This document shows, one piece after another, positions 16,516 to 24,767 of a stretch of 43,574 bases of DNA; position 1 is the stretch's first letter, and each line of letters begins with the position of its first letter. Under the pieces are notes generated by a model, which saw only the letters and a list, made by a program, of their open reading frames with translations, searched no databases and had not been told where the DNA came from. The stretch lies in assembly GCA_019510485.1 (NCBI GenBank), contig JAEKKI010000146.1:1-43574 (forward strand). Reading direction: 5' to 3'. The position numbers and the translations under genes are program-made. This DNA comes from Catenulisporales bacterium. GTDB taxonomy: Bacteria; Actinomycetota; Actinomycetes; Streptomycetales; Catenulisporaceae.

Positions 16516-16950
16516 CGCGCGGCGGCCGGCCCGGCCCGGGGTCGCCGGGCATCGAAGGGCCCGAATCGAAGGGCTCGAAGACCGCGGCGAGCATCAGCTC
16601 CCTGCGACCGTGTTCGCCCCGGCGAACGCCGGTAAGGGGCGGAGGCGAAAAATCCGCCCCATCCACCGATAACCGTGCGGTCACCGCCTGTCACGCCGTA
16701 CTCTGCGAACTGGCACCGGTGACCCCTTCGGTCCCGGCGCCCCAACCGGTCGCGCCGAGGGTGGACGTGGCCGGGACACCGGGGTCTCTTTCCGCGCTCT
16801 AGAGACCCCGGTGTCGGCTATTCGGCTCCGCTCGCGGCGCGCAAGCCCTTGACCAGCACTTTAGCAAAGCCCAGGCGGTGTCGAAACCCTCGCCGTCCCC
16901 GGGCGCGAGGTGATCCCCGAGAACTGCGACGGCGGAGCTATCGTGGCGCC
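16516..16950. other. 435-bp intergenic region with a perfect stem-loop
   Basis: No convincing protein gene is seen. A 60-codon minus-strand frame (16502-16684) starting MTARLSVDGADFSP is open but has no homology I recognise and overlaps the 3' end of the monooxygenase gene. The region also holds a near-duplicate 'TCGAAGGGC[C/T]CGAA' at about 16554-16579. A strong hairpin (separate entry) lies about 260 bases past the upstream stop. The promoter of the downstream oxidoreductase gene should be in the last 130 bases. Confidence 0.5.
16775..16815. terminator. 15-bp perfect inverted repeat, hairpin
   Basis: Arms GACACCGGGGTCTCT (16775-16789) and AGAGACCCCGGTGTC (16801-16815) are perfectly complementary around an 11-base loop. 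There is no T-tract on either side. It probably ends the monooxygenase transcript, although it lies unusually far (about 260 bases) after the stop. It could instead be an RNA structure or protein site for the gene downstream. Confidence 0.6.
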
Positions 16951-17925
16951 ATGCAGGCAGCTGTGCGGGATGTCTACGGCCCTCCGGAGGTCGTGGCCGT
17001 CCGCGACGTCGAACGCCCGGAGCCACGTGCCGACGAGGTCTTGGTCAAGGTGTGCGCGGCGGGGGTGGGCCCGGAAGTCTGGCACCTCATGGCGGGCCTG
17101 CCCTATGCCGTGCGCCTCGTGTACGGCCTGCGTCGGCCGCGGGATCCCGTGCTCGGCTGGGACCTGGCCGGCCGGGTCGAGTCCGTCGGTGCGAAGGTGA
17201 CCGCCTGGAAGCCGGGCGATGAGGTGTTCGGCACCGGCGTCGGCACCTTCGCCGAATACGCCCGCGCCAAGGCCACGCTTCTCGCGGCCAAGCCCGGCGC
17301 CCTGAGCTACGAACAGGCCGCGGCGATCCCGGTCTCCGCCCAGACCGCGTTGCAGGCGCTGCGCGACAAGGGGAGGGTACGTGCGGGCCAGCGGGTCCTG
17401 GTCATCGGCGCGTCCGGCGGAGTGGGCAGCTACGCGGTCCAGCTCGCGGTCGCGTTCGACACCGAGGTCACCGGCGTCTGCGGACCCGGCGGCATCGGCC
17501 ACGTCAAGGCTCTCGGCGCAGCCGAGGTCATCGACTACACCCGCGAGGACGTCACCGACCGGGACGGACGCTACGACGTCGTCCTCGACGCCGCCGGCAA
17601 CCGCCCGCTGTCGCGGCTCAGGCGGGTTCTGACACCGCACGGCAGGCTGGTTCTCATCGGCGGCGAGGGCGGCGGCCGGGTACTCGGTATGGGCCGCGCG
17701 CTCAAGGCACAGGCGATGTCGCCGTTCCTGCGCCAGGACCTCGGCAGCTTCCTGGCGAAGACCCGGGCCGCTGATCTGGACACCCTCGCCGGCCTCATCG
17801 AGACAGGCAAGCTCAAACCGGTCATCGACCGCGTCCTCCCCCTCCCCGAGGCCGCCGACGCTATCCGGCACCTCCGAGAGGGACATCCGCACGGCAAGAT
17901 CGTCCTCACCGTCGCCGAGTCCTAG
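16951..17925 (+). CDS. NAD(P)-dependent medium-chain oxidoreductase (quinone oxidoreductase-like)
   Basis: 324 residues from ATG 16951. It has an N-terminal GroES-like fold ('EPRADEVLVKVCAAGVGPEV', 'PVLGWDLAGRVESVGAKVT', 'WKPGDEVFG') and the Rossmann nucleotide site 'VLVIGASGGVGSYAVQLAVA'. The tail 'LPLPEAADAIRHLREGHPHG' with 'KIVLTV' is typical. The catalytic-zinc Cys is absent (GVGPEV at that position) and there is no four-Cys structural zinc loop. This points to a zinc-free quinone or enone reductase rather than an alcohol dehydrogenase. The stop is followed by a direct repeat of the last 12 bases (GCCGAGTCCTAG twice), giving a second in-frame stop. Confidence 0.88.
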   Translation: MQAAVRDVYGPPEVVAVRDVERPEPRADEVLVKVCAAGVGPEVWHLMAGLPYAVRLVYGLRRPRDPVLGWDLAGRVESVGAKVTAWKPGDEVFGTGVGTFAEYARAKATLLAAKPGALSYEQAAAIPVSAQTALQALRDKGRVRAGQRVLVIGASGGVGSYAVQLAVAFDTEVTGVCGPGGIGHVKALGAAEVIDYTREDVTDRDGRYDVVLDAAGNRPLSRLRRVLTPHGRLVLIGGEGGGRVLGMGRALKAQAMSPFLRQDLGSFLAKTRAADLDTLAGLIETGKLKPVIDRVLPLPEAADAIRHLREGHPHGKIVLTVAES

Positions 17926-17973
17926 CCGAGTCCTAGAAGCAGGAGCCGGCAAGGCCGGGGACTGCGTGAGCAC

Positions 17974-17995
17974 AAACAGGAACTCGTTCTAGTTT
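17974..17995. promoter_or_regulatory. KstR-like operator upstream of the sterol-type cassette
   Basis: Read on the minus strand the site is ACTAGAACGAGTTCCTGTTT. It matches TNNAACNNGTTNNA at every fixed position except the last base (T instead of A) and shares the flanking ACTAGAAC...GTTT with the site at 15338-15357. It lies about 90 bases before the acyl-CoA synthetase start, consistent with control of the four-gene cassette. Confidence 0.55.
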
Positions 17996-18082
17996 CCCCT
18001 CCCGAAACCCTTGCAGCCTCTCAGGGCCCGTGTTCTACTCCACTACTGACGATCCATCAGATGGAGAGGGCAGGGGCCGCGC

Positions 18083-19651
18083 ATGGCAGGGCTGGGTTTC
18101 TGGAGGCTCGCGCAGGAGGATCCCGACTGGACCGCCGTGATCGAGGAGTCCGGTGGCGAGTACCGCGCCGGGGAGGTGCTGGCGGCCGCCAACCAGACCG
18201 TGCACGCGTTGCGGACCCTCGGTATGCGGGACGGGGACGGGCTCACGCTGCTCATGCCGAACCTGGTGCAGATGGTGGAGATCTACGCCGCCGCGCTGCA
18301 GGCCGGGTGGTACTACACCCCGGTCAACTTCCATCTGACCGGGCCTGAGGTGGCCTACATCATCCACGACGCGGAGGCCAAGGCGTTCTTCTGCCACGTG
18401 CGCTTCGCCGAGATCGGGCTGGCCGCCGTCGCCGCGTTGGAGAAGGAGGGGCACGGGCTGCCGAAGGCGGCGCTGATCAGCGTCGGCGGCGAGATTCCCG
18501 GGTTCACCCCGCTGGAGGAGTTCCGCGGCGGTCACAGCACCGAGCTGCCGCCGGATCGCACCTACGGCGCCGCCATGCACTACACGTCCGGCACCACCGG
18601 TAGGCCCAAGGGCGTGCGCCGTGCGCTGTCCGGTCAGGACCCGGACACGATGGCCGAGCTAGGCACCACCTTCCCCGGCTTCTTCGGCATCACCCCCGGC
18701 AAGGGCGGCGTCCATCTGGTGACCTCGCCGAACTACCACACCGCCGTCACCCAGTTCGGCGGCAACTCGCTGCAGATGGGCCACACCCTGGCGCTGATGG
18801 ACAAGTGGACGCCGGAGGGCACGCTGGAGATGATCCAGCGGACCCGGGCCACCCACACCCACATGGTGCCGACCCAGTTCCACCGGATGCTGAACCTGCC
18901 CGACGAGGTGAAGAAGCGCTACGACGTCTCCTCGATGAAGGTCGCCATCCACGCTGCCGCGCCCTGCCCGCAGCACGTCAAGCGCGCGATGCTGGACTGG
19001 TGGGGGCCGGTCGTCTACGAGTACTACGCCGCGACCGAGGGCGGCGGCACCATCGCCACCCCCGAGGACTGGCTGGCGCACCCCGGCACCGTCGGGAAGG
19101 CCTGGCCGATCAGCGAGGTCAAGGCCTTCGACGACGACGGCGACGAGGTCCCGGTGGGCACGCCGGGCACCGTCTACATGAAGATGCTCGCCGCCGACTT
19201 CGAGTACAAGGGCGACCGGGCCAAGACCGAGGCCAACCGGCACGCCGGCTTCTTCACCGTCGGCGACGTCGGCTACTTCGACGAGGACGGCTTCCTCTAC
19301 CTCTGCGACCGCAAGATCGACATGATCATCTCCGGCGGCGTCAACATCTACCCGGCCGAGATCGAGGGCGAGCTGCTGCGCCACCCGGCGGTCGGCGACG
19401 TCGCCGTGTTCGGCATCCCCGATGAGGACTGGGGCGAGCAGATCAAGGCGGTGGTCGAGCTCAACGAGGGCTATACGGCCTCTGACGAACTCGGGCAGGA
19501 GATCATCGCCTCCCTGGACGGCCGGCTGGCCCGGCTGAAGTGGCCCAAGTCGGTGGACTTCACCGACCAGCTGCCGCGGGAGCCCAACGGGAAGCTGTTC
19601 AAGCGGCGGCTGCGCGATCCGTACTGGGCCGGCCACGAGACCGCTATCTGA
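18083..19651 (+). CDS. Acyl-CoA synthetase (AMP-forming), sterol-cassette FadD
   Basis: 522 residues from ATG 18083, preceded by AGGGGC. Adenylate-forming motifs are in order: the P-loop 'HYTSGTTGRPKGVRR', the A5 motif 'YEYYAATEGGG' and the core 'GDVGYFDEDGFLYLCDRKID' followed by 'MIISGGVNIYPAEIE'. The C-terminal catalytic lysine is in 'PREPNGKLFKRRLRD'. It activates a carboxylate as CoA thioester. Its place before a DUF35 protein and two thiolase-fold proteins, behind a KstR-like site, suggests a steroid side-chain acid as substrate. It resembles mycobacterial FadD4/FadD19-type enzymes, but I cannot say which, so no symbol is given. A gap of 18 bases to the next gene indicates an operon. Confidence 0.85.
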   Translation: MAGLGFWRLAQEDPDWTAVIEESGGEYRAGEVLAAANQTVHALRTLGMRDGDGLTLLMPNLVQMVEIYAAALQAGWYYTPVNFHLTGPEVAYIIHDAEAKAFFCHVRFAEIGLAAVAALEKEGHGLPKAALISVGGEIPGFTPLEEFRGGHSTELPPDRTYGAAMHYTSGTTGRPKGVRRALSGQDPDTMAELGTTFPGFFGITPGKGGVHLVTSPNYHTAVTQFGGNSLQMGHTLALMDKWTPEGTLEMIQRTRATHTHMVPTQFHRMLNLPDEVKKRYDVSSMKVAIHAAAPCPQHVKRAMLDWWGPVVYEYYAATEGGGTIATPEDWLAHPGTVGKAWPISEVKAFDDDGDEVPVGTPGTVYMKMLAADFEYKGDRAKTEANRHAGFFTVGDVGYFDEDGFLYLCDRKIDMIISGGVNIYPAEIEGELLRHPAVGDVAVFGIPDEDWGEQIKAVVELNEGYTASDELGQEIIASLDGRLARLKWPKSVDFTDQLPREPNGKLFKRRLRDPYWAGHETAI

Positions 19652-19669
19652 GGGAGGCGCTGAGCCGGC

Positions 19670-20656
19670 ATGACGACGACGCGAGAACAGGGATCCGACG
19701 AGCGGGTCCGGCACGTCCTGGAGTTCCCGGGCGGCTACACCCGCTCCACCGGACCGGTGATCGGACGATTCCTGACCGGGCTTCGGGACGGAAGGCTGTT
19801 CGGTGTGCGGATGCCGGACGGCAAAGTCCTGGTTCCGCCGACCGAATACGACCCGCGGACGGCCGCCGCGCTGGGCACGGCGGACGACGACTGGGTCGAA
19901 GTCGGCCCGGCCGGAACCGTGACCACCTGGACCTGGATAGCCGAGCCCCGCGCGGATCATCCGCTGGACCGGCCGTTCGCCTGGGCCCTGATCCAACCGG
20001 ACGGCGCCGACACCGCGCTGCTGCACGCCGTGGACGCCGGGGAACGGGAAGCGATGGCGACCGGGATGCGCGTGCACCCGACGTGGCGCGCGGACCGGAC
20101 CGGCTCCATCAAGGACATCGCGTACTTCGCCCCCGGCGACGGACCCGCAGAGGTACCGCCGAGCGAGACAGACCTCGAACCCGTGTCCATGCTCACCGTC
20201 CCCAGCCGCCTGGAGTACCGCCTGCGCGGCGGCACCGTCTGGAACCGCTTCATCGACGGCATGGCCGTCGGCCAGATCCGCGGCACGCGCTGCTCCACCT
20301 GCGGCAAGGTCTACGTCCCGCCGCGCGGCGTCTGCCCGGCCGACGGCCTCCCCGCGACCGAGTGGGTCGACCTGCCCGACACCGGCGTGCTCACCACCTT
20401 CGCCGTGAACAACGTCCCGGCCGCCGGCGCCCCCGAGGTGCCGTTCGTCTGCGGCTACGTCCTGCTCGACGGCGCCGACATCGCGATGCTCGTCCTCATC
20501 TCCGACGTCTCCTGGCAGGAGGTACGCCTCGGAACGCGGGTGAAAGCCGTCTGGGTGCCGGAGGAGGAAAGGACCCGGTCGGTGAAGAACCTGAAGTGGT
20601 TCGCACCGACCGGCGAACCCGACGTCCCCTTCGAACGCTACGAGGAATACGTGTGA
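19670..20656 (+). CDS. DUF35 / OB-fold acyl-CoA-associated protein
   Basis: 328 residues from ATG 19670 with GGGAGG upstream. The C-terminal half has the DUF35 rubredoxin-like zinc ribbon 'GTRCSTCGKVYVPPRGVCPA' followed by the OB-fold ('LPDTGVLTTFAVNNVPAAG', 'VPFVCGYVLLDGADIAMLVL'). Cys208, Cys211 and Cys222 are present, but the usual fourth zinc Cys is replaced (CPAD). The N-terminal half looks like a second, ribbon-less OB-like unit. DUF35 proteins bind thiolase-fold partners to form steroid aldolases (Ltp2/ChsH2 type). The two partner genes follow directly; this matches the Rv3521-Rv3522-Rv3523 order. Confidence 0.85.
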   Translation: MTTTREQGSDERVRHVLEFPGGYTRSTGPVIGRFLTGLRDGRLFGVRMPDGKVLVPPTEYDPRTAAALGTADDDWVEVGPAGTVTTWTWIAEPRADHPLDRPFAWALIQPDGADTALLHAVDAGEREAMATGMRVHPTWRADRTGSIKDIAYFAPGDGPAEVPPSETDLEPVSMLTVPSRLEYRLRGGTVWNRFIDGMAVGQIRGTRCSTCGKVYVPPRGVCPADGLPATEWVDLPDTGVLTTFAVNNVPAAGAPEVPFVCGYVLLDGADIAMLVLISDVSWQEVRLGTRVKAVWVPEEERTRSVKNLKWFAPTGEPDVPFERYEEYV

Positions 20657-21633
20657 TGACGGGTTTCCATGGTCGGCGCGGTGTCGCCGTCGTCGCCTTC
20701 GCCCAAAGCGAGCACAGCTTCTCCGACCTCGGCTGGACCGAGGCGGACCTGGTCATGCCGCTGGTCAACGAAGTTCTCGCCACCACCGGCCTGCGCCGCT
20801 CCGAGATCGGCTTCACCTGCTCGGGCTCCAACGACTACCTGGTCGGCACACCCTTCTCCTTCGTGGCCGCGCTCGACACCATCGGCGCCTGGCCGCCGAT
20901 CTCCGAAAGCCACGTCGAGCAGGACGCCGCCTGGGCGCTCTACGAAGCCTGGGTCCGGATCCAGCACGGCGACGTCGACACCGCCCTGGTCTACGGCTTC
21001 GGCAAGGGCACGGTCGGCGACTACGCCGGTATCAGCTCGCTGTCCTACGACCCCTACTACATCGCCCCGCTGATGCCCGGCGACATCGGCATGGCCGGGC
21101 TCCAGGCCCGCGCCCTGAAGGACGCCGGATTCGACGTCGACCCCGATCCCACGCCGCCGCCGGCCACCGACGGCGCCGCCGCCGTGATCCTGGCCGCCGC
21201 CGATGTGGCCCGCGGCGTCTGTCCGCGTCCGGCGTGGATCACCGGGCTCGACCACCGCATCGAACCGCACTCCGTCGGCGCGCGCGATCTGACCCGCAGC
21301 GCGTCCACCCGGCAGGCGGCCCTGCGCGCCGGAGTCAGCGCCGGTCCGGTCGACTTCGCCGAGCTGCACACCCGGTTCGAGCACGAGGAACCGCTGCTGC
21401 GCCGGGAGCTGGGCCTTGAGGAGGACACCGTCGTGAACGCCTCCGGCGGACCGCGCAAGGCCGACCCGATCATGGCGACCGGCCTGATCCGGATCGGCGA
21501 GGCGGCCGCGCGGATCCACGACGGCAGCGCCCGCCGCACCGTCGCCCACGCCACCGCCGGGCCGTGCCTGCAACACAACCTGGTCTGTGTGCTCGAAGCC
21601 GGGGAAGAAGCCGGAGAGGCCGGAGAGGACTGA
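20656..21633 (+). CDS. Thiolase-fold lipid-transfer protein, Ltp4-like
   Basis: 325 residues. ATG 20656 shares one base with the previous stop (TGATG), so translation is coupled. The thiolase fold is recognisable: 'HSFSDLGWTEADLVMPLVNE', 'SGSNDYLVGTPFSFVAALDT', 'TDGAAAVILAAADVARG' and 'VVNASGGPRKADPIMATGLI'. At the position of the catalytic Cys of true thiolases the sequence is ESHVEQDAAWAL (84-95), with no Cys. That fits an aldol-lyase or a non-catalytic partner rather than a thiolase. In Rhodococcus, ltp3 and ltp4 products are linked to removal of C24-branched sterol side chains. It should pair with the DUF35 protein and the next gene product. Confidence 0.82.
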   Translation: MTGFHGRRGVAVVAFAQSEHSFSDLGWTEADLVMPLVNEVLATTGLRRSEIGFTCSGSNDYLVGTPFSFVAALDTIGAWPPISESHVEQDAAWALYEAWVRIQHGDVDTALVYGFGKGTVGDYAGISSLSYDPYYIAPLMPGDIGMAGLQARALKDAGFDVDPDPTPPPATDGAAAVILAAADVARGVCPRPAWITGLDHRIEPHSVGARDLTRSASTRQAALRAGVSAGPVDFAELHTRFEHEEPLLRRELGLEEDTVVNASGGPRKADPIMATGLIRIGEAAARIHDGSARRTVAHATAGPCLQHNLVCVLEAGEEAGEAGED

Positions 21634-21635
21634 CG

Positions 21636-22817
21636 ATGGGAAACCGTTGCGCCGTCATCGGCGTCGGTCAGACGCAGTACCGCGCCAAGCGCACCGACGT
21701 GTCGCTGGCCGGCCTGGTCCGGGAAGCGGCCCTGCGCGCGCTCGACGACGCCGGGCTGACCTTCGCCGACATCGACTCGGTCGTCCTCGGCAAGGCCCCG
21801 GACATGTTCGAGGGCGTGGCCACCCCTGAGCTCTACCTGGCCGACGCGCTCGGCGCCGCCGGCAAGCCGATGATGCGGGTCCACACCGCCGGCTCGGTCG
21901 GCGGGTCGACGGCGCTGGTCGGGGCCTCGCAGGTGCAGGCCGGAGTGCACGACCGGGTCCTGGTGGTGGCCTTCGAGAAGCAGTCCGAGTCGAACGCCAC
22001 CTGGGCGCTGTCCACCCACTCGCCGTTCTCGGCCTCGCTCGTCGTCGGCGCCGGCGGGTATTTCGCCCCGTATATCCGCGCCTATATCCGGCGTTCCGGC
22101 GCACCCGGGAACATCGGGATGATGGTGGCGGTCAAGGACCGACTCAACGCCCTGAGAAATCCCTATGCGCATTTGAAGATCCCCGACATCGATCTCGCGA
22201 TGGTCGAGAAATCGATGATGCTGTGGGATCCGATCCGCTATCTGGAGACCTGTCCTTCCTCCGACGGCGCGGTGGCGATGGTGCTCGGCTCCGAGCGCGC
22301 GGCCGCGGCGGCCACGGCGGTGACCGGCCGCCGGCCGGCGTGGGTGCACGGCGCCGCGATGCGCTCGGAGCCGATGGGCATGGCCGGGCGGGACAGTGTC
22401 GACCCGCGGGCCGGGCGGGACTGCGCGGCCGACGTCTACCGGCAGGCCGGTGTCACCGAGCCGCGCCGGCAGTTCGCCGCCGCCGAGACCTACGTCCCGT
22501 TCTCCTGGTACGAGCCGATGTGGCTGGAGAACCTCGGATTCGCCGACAAGGGCGCGGGCTGGAAGCTGACCGAATCCGGCGCCACCGCCTTCGACGGTGA
22601 CATCCCGTGGAACCCCTCCGGCGGCGTCCTGTCCTCGAACCCGATCGGCGCCTCCGGCATGATCCGCTTCGCCGAGGCGGCGCAGCAGGTGCGCGGTCAG
22701 GCCGGGGAGCATCAGGTGGCTGCCGCCGCCGACGGGGCCGGGTTGGCTCTGGGGCATGCTTACGGCGGTGGATCGCAATTCTTTGCCATGTGGGCCGTGG
22801 GCGCCGCGAAACCTTAG
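21636..22817 (+). CDS. Thiolase-fold lipid-transfer protein, Ltp3-like
   Basis: 393 residues from ATG 21636, two bases after the previous stop; the length matches Ltp3-type proteins. Fold landmarks are 'CAVIGVGQTQYRAKRTDVSL', 'LTFADIDSVVLGKAPDMFEG', 'PSSDGAVAMVLGSERAA', 'WNPSGGVLSSNPIGASGMIR' and 'GLALGHAYGGGSQFFAMWAV'. The nucleophile position of thiolases is HTAGSVGG (83-90), again without Cys, whereas the C-terminal GGG-S region is kept. An aldolase-type reaction on a steroid side-chain CoA ester is the best guess. It is the last gene of the cassette. The 215 bp before the ABC ATPase gene show no strong hairpin. Confidence 0.82.
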   Translation: MGNRCAVIGVGQTQYRAKRTDVSLAGLVREAALRALDDAGLTFADIDSVVLGKAPDMFEGVATPELYLADALGAAGKPMMRVHTAGSVGGSTALVGASQVQAGVHDRVLVVAFEKQSESNATWALSTHSPFSASLVVGAGGYFAPYIRAYIRRSGAPGNIGMMVAVKDRLNALRNPYAHLKIPDIDLAMVEKSMMLWDPIRYLETCPSSDGAVAMVLGSERAAAAATAVTGRRPAWVHGAAMRSEPMGMAGRDSVDPRAGRDCAADVYRQAGVTEPRRQFAAAETYVPFSWYEPMWLENLGFADKGAGWKLTESGATAFDGDIPWNPSGGVLSSNPIGASGMIRFAEAAQQVRGQAGEHQVAAAADGAGLALGHAYGGGSQFFAMWAVGAAKP

Positions 22818-23033
22818 GAGTAGTTCCGGCCCCGGGGATCGGAAGATGAGAATAGGGCTTTCCCGCACCCCATAAGCCGCACTTCCCATCATGTCCGGCG
22901 CCGCACCTGACAATGTATGTGACAAGGGTATTGCGATGCCCGTTCACTCGGCGTAACGTCCGCGTTCAACACCGGTGGCAGGGGGGCGGAACGAGGCCGG
23001 TGACCTGGGGCTGTGAAGTGCGGTGGGGCCGGC

Positions 23034-24119
23034 GTGGCGACAGTCGATTTCATCCGGGCGAGTTGTTCGTACCGGGATGACAAACGCAAGGCGGTTGACA
23101 ATCTGACGCTGTCCGTGGCGGACGGCGAGTTCCTGGTCCTGCTCGGCCCCTCCGGCTGCGGCAAGACCACCGCGCTGCGCATGCTGGCCGGGCTGGAGCC
23201 GCTGGCCGGCGGGCGGATCCTGGTGGCCGGCCAGGACGTCGACGGGCTGGCGCCGGGGGACCGGGACCTGGCCATGATCTTCCAGAACTATGCGCTGTTC
23301 CCGCATATGACCGTGGCACGCAACCTCGGCTTCCGGATGGAGCTGTCCGGGGCGCCGCCGTCGGCGGTCTCGCGCCGGGTGCGCCGGATCGCCGCCGAAC
23401 TCGGGCTGAGCGATCGCCTGGACCGGCTGCCGCGCACGCTTTCCGGCGGCGAGCAGCAGCGGGTGGCCATCGGCCGGGCCATGGTCCGCGAGCCGCGGGT
23501 GTTCCTGATGGACGAGCCGCTCGGCGCGCTGGACGCCAAGCTGCGGGCCGCGGCGCGCACCCGGATCGCGACGATGCAGCGCAAGTCCGGGACCACGACG
23601 CTCTACGTGACGCACGACCAAGTCGAGGCGATGGCGATGGGGGACCGGATCGCCATCATGAACCGCGGTGTCCTGCAACAGGTCGACACGCCGCGCCGGC
23701 TCTACGACCACCCCGAGAACGAGTTCGTGGCCGGCTTCGTCGGCTCTCCGGCGATGAACCTGGTGCCCGGGACGTACAAGCACGGGTGGGCGCTGATCGG
23801 GGAATCGGACGTCTTCGAGGTGCCGGTGGAGGTCGCCGGGCCCTTGTCCTCCCCGGCGGTCCTGGTCGGCTTCCGTCCCGAACACGCGACCTTCACCGCG
23901 CCGGGCAACGGCATCTACGCCACCGTCGAGGCCGTGGAGCGCCTCGGGCACACCGCCTACGCGCATTGCGAGATGGGGGTCGGCCGCGGCCGGCGGAACC
24001 TGATCGTGCGCTGCGAGATGGACGAGGCGCCACGGCCGGGCGCGCGGGTCGGCGTGCTGCCGGACCTGAGGGAGGTCCACGTGTTCGACGGGGAGACCGG
24101 GCTGCGTGCGGGAAAGTGA
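23034..24119 (+). CDS. Orphan sugar-type ABC transporter ATPase (MsiK/UgpC-like)
   Basis: 361 residues from GTG 23034 (VATVDFIRASCSYRDD), chosen to match the usual first residues of the family; GTG 23013 is an alternative. Walker A is GPSGCGKTT, the Q-loop is 'MIFQNYALFPHMTVARN', the signature is LSGGEQQRVAIGRAMV, Walker B is VFLMDEPLGALDAKLR and the switch is THDQVEAMAMGDRIAI. A C-terminal MalK-like regulatory OB region follows ('VLVGFRPEHATF'). No permease or binding-protein gene is adjacent, so it probably energises transporters encoded elsewhere, as MsiK does in Streptomyces. The usual signature form LSGGQRQR is replaced by LSGGEQQR. Confidence 0.88.
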   Translation: MATVDFIRASCSYRDDKRKAVDNLTLSVADGEFLVLLGPSGCGKTTALRMLAGLEPLAGGRILVAGQDVDGLAPGDRDLAMIFQNYALFPHMTVARNLGFRMELSGAPPSAVSRRVRRIAAELGLSDRLDRLPRTLSGGEQQRVAIGRAMVREPRVFLMDEPLGALDAKLRAAARTRIATMQRKSGTTTLYVTHDQVEAMAMGDRIAIMNRGVLQQVDTPRRLYDHPENEFVAGFVGSPAMNLVPGTYKHGWALIGESDVFEVPVEVAGPLSSPAVLVGFRPEHATFTAPGNGIYATVEAVERLGHTAYAHCEMGVGRGRRNLIVRCEMDEAPRPGARVGVLPDLREVHVFDGETGLRAGK

Positions 24120-24122
24120 CTC

Positions 24123-24767
24123 CTACCGCTGCCTGAGCTGATCGGGCGGATGCGACTGAGCGGTCTGAGCGGCTTGACCCGGGACACTGGCCGCCGCCTC
24201 CTGATCGCTCCCGGCCGACGGCAGCGCTCGCGTCACGGAACCCGCCGCCGCGATGCTGCTCAGAAGCAGTGCCACCACCAGCGAAAGCAGCGTCCCCACG
24301 GCGTGCGGCCGGACCGACATCAGCCAGATCCCCCACACCGCGGCGATGGCGGTGATGCGGGCGCTGGCGAGCAGGATCGGGTCGCGGACCAGCCCGGCCA
24401 GGTGTGGCGGCAGCGGACCCTCGGGCGCGGCGTCGGCCGCGTCGAGCAGGCGGGTGGCGGGCCGCCCGCTGAACCCGCCGCCGACCACGGAGACGGCCAC
24501 GACGATCCCGATCGCGGCGACCACCCAGGCGTCGCCGAACCGGAAGTCCGGATCGTGCGCCACCAGCGCCAGCCCGCAGCCGGTCATCAGCAGCGTGGAC
24601 AGCGGCATCAGCACCGGCAGCACCCGCGCCGGCCGCACGGCCAGCCGCAGCTCGGCGACGGTCCTGGCCCGGCCGGCCGCGGCGACCGCGTAGACCTCCA
24701 ACCCGATCCCGGCGACCAGTACCACGACTCCGATCACGTGCCCGAACAGCAGCCAGGCGTCGATCAT
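24123..24767 (-). CDS. Predicted integral membrane protein (DUF2269-like)
   Basis: 214 residues from ATG 24767, with GAGGGGG six bases upstream. Four hydrophobic helices are visible: 'LLFGHVIGVVVLVAGIGLEV', 'VLPVLMPLSTLLMTGCGLAL', 'WVVAAIGIVVAVSVVGGGFS' and 'TLLSLVVALLLSSIAAAGSV'. The layout of an N-terminal 'HVIGVVV', a middle conserved 'TGCGLAL' and a loop 'PARVLPVL' recalls DUF2269 membrane proteins, with moderate certainty. Function unknown. It converges on the ABC ATPase gene with a 3-base gap and no room for a terminator. Confidence 0.7.
   Translation of the reverse strand: MIDAWLLFGHVIGVVVLVAGIGLEVYAVAAAGRARTVAELRLAVRPARVLPVLMPLSTLLMTGCGLALVAHDPDFRFGDAWVVAAIGIVVAVSVVGGGFSGRPATRLLDAADAAPEGPLPPHLAGLVRDPILLASARITAIAAVWGIWLMSVRPHAVGTLLSLVVALLLSSIAAAGSVTRALPSAGSDQEAAASVPGQAAQTAQSHPPDQLRQR

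Noticed and set aside
16502..16684. Possible 60-residue minus-strand protein MTARLSVDGADFSP...
   Set aside because: No ribosome-binding site or recognised domain, and it overlaps the monooxygenase gene end; kept only as a note in the intergenic entry.
17914..17937. Direct repeat GCCGAGTCCTAG x2 at the oxidoreductase stop
   Set aside because: A simple 12-base duplication giving a tandem stop; no sign of a functional element.
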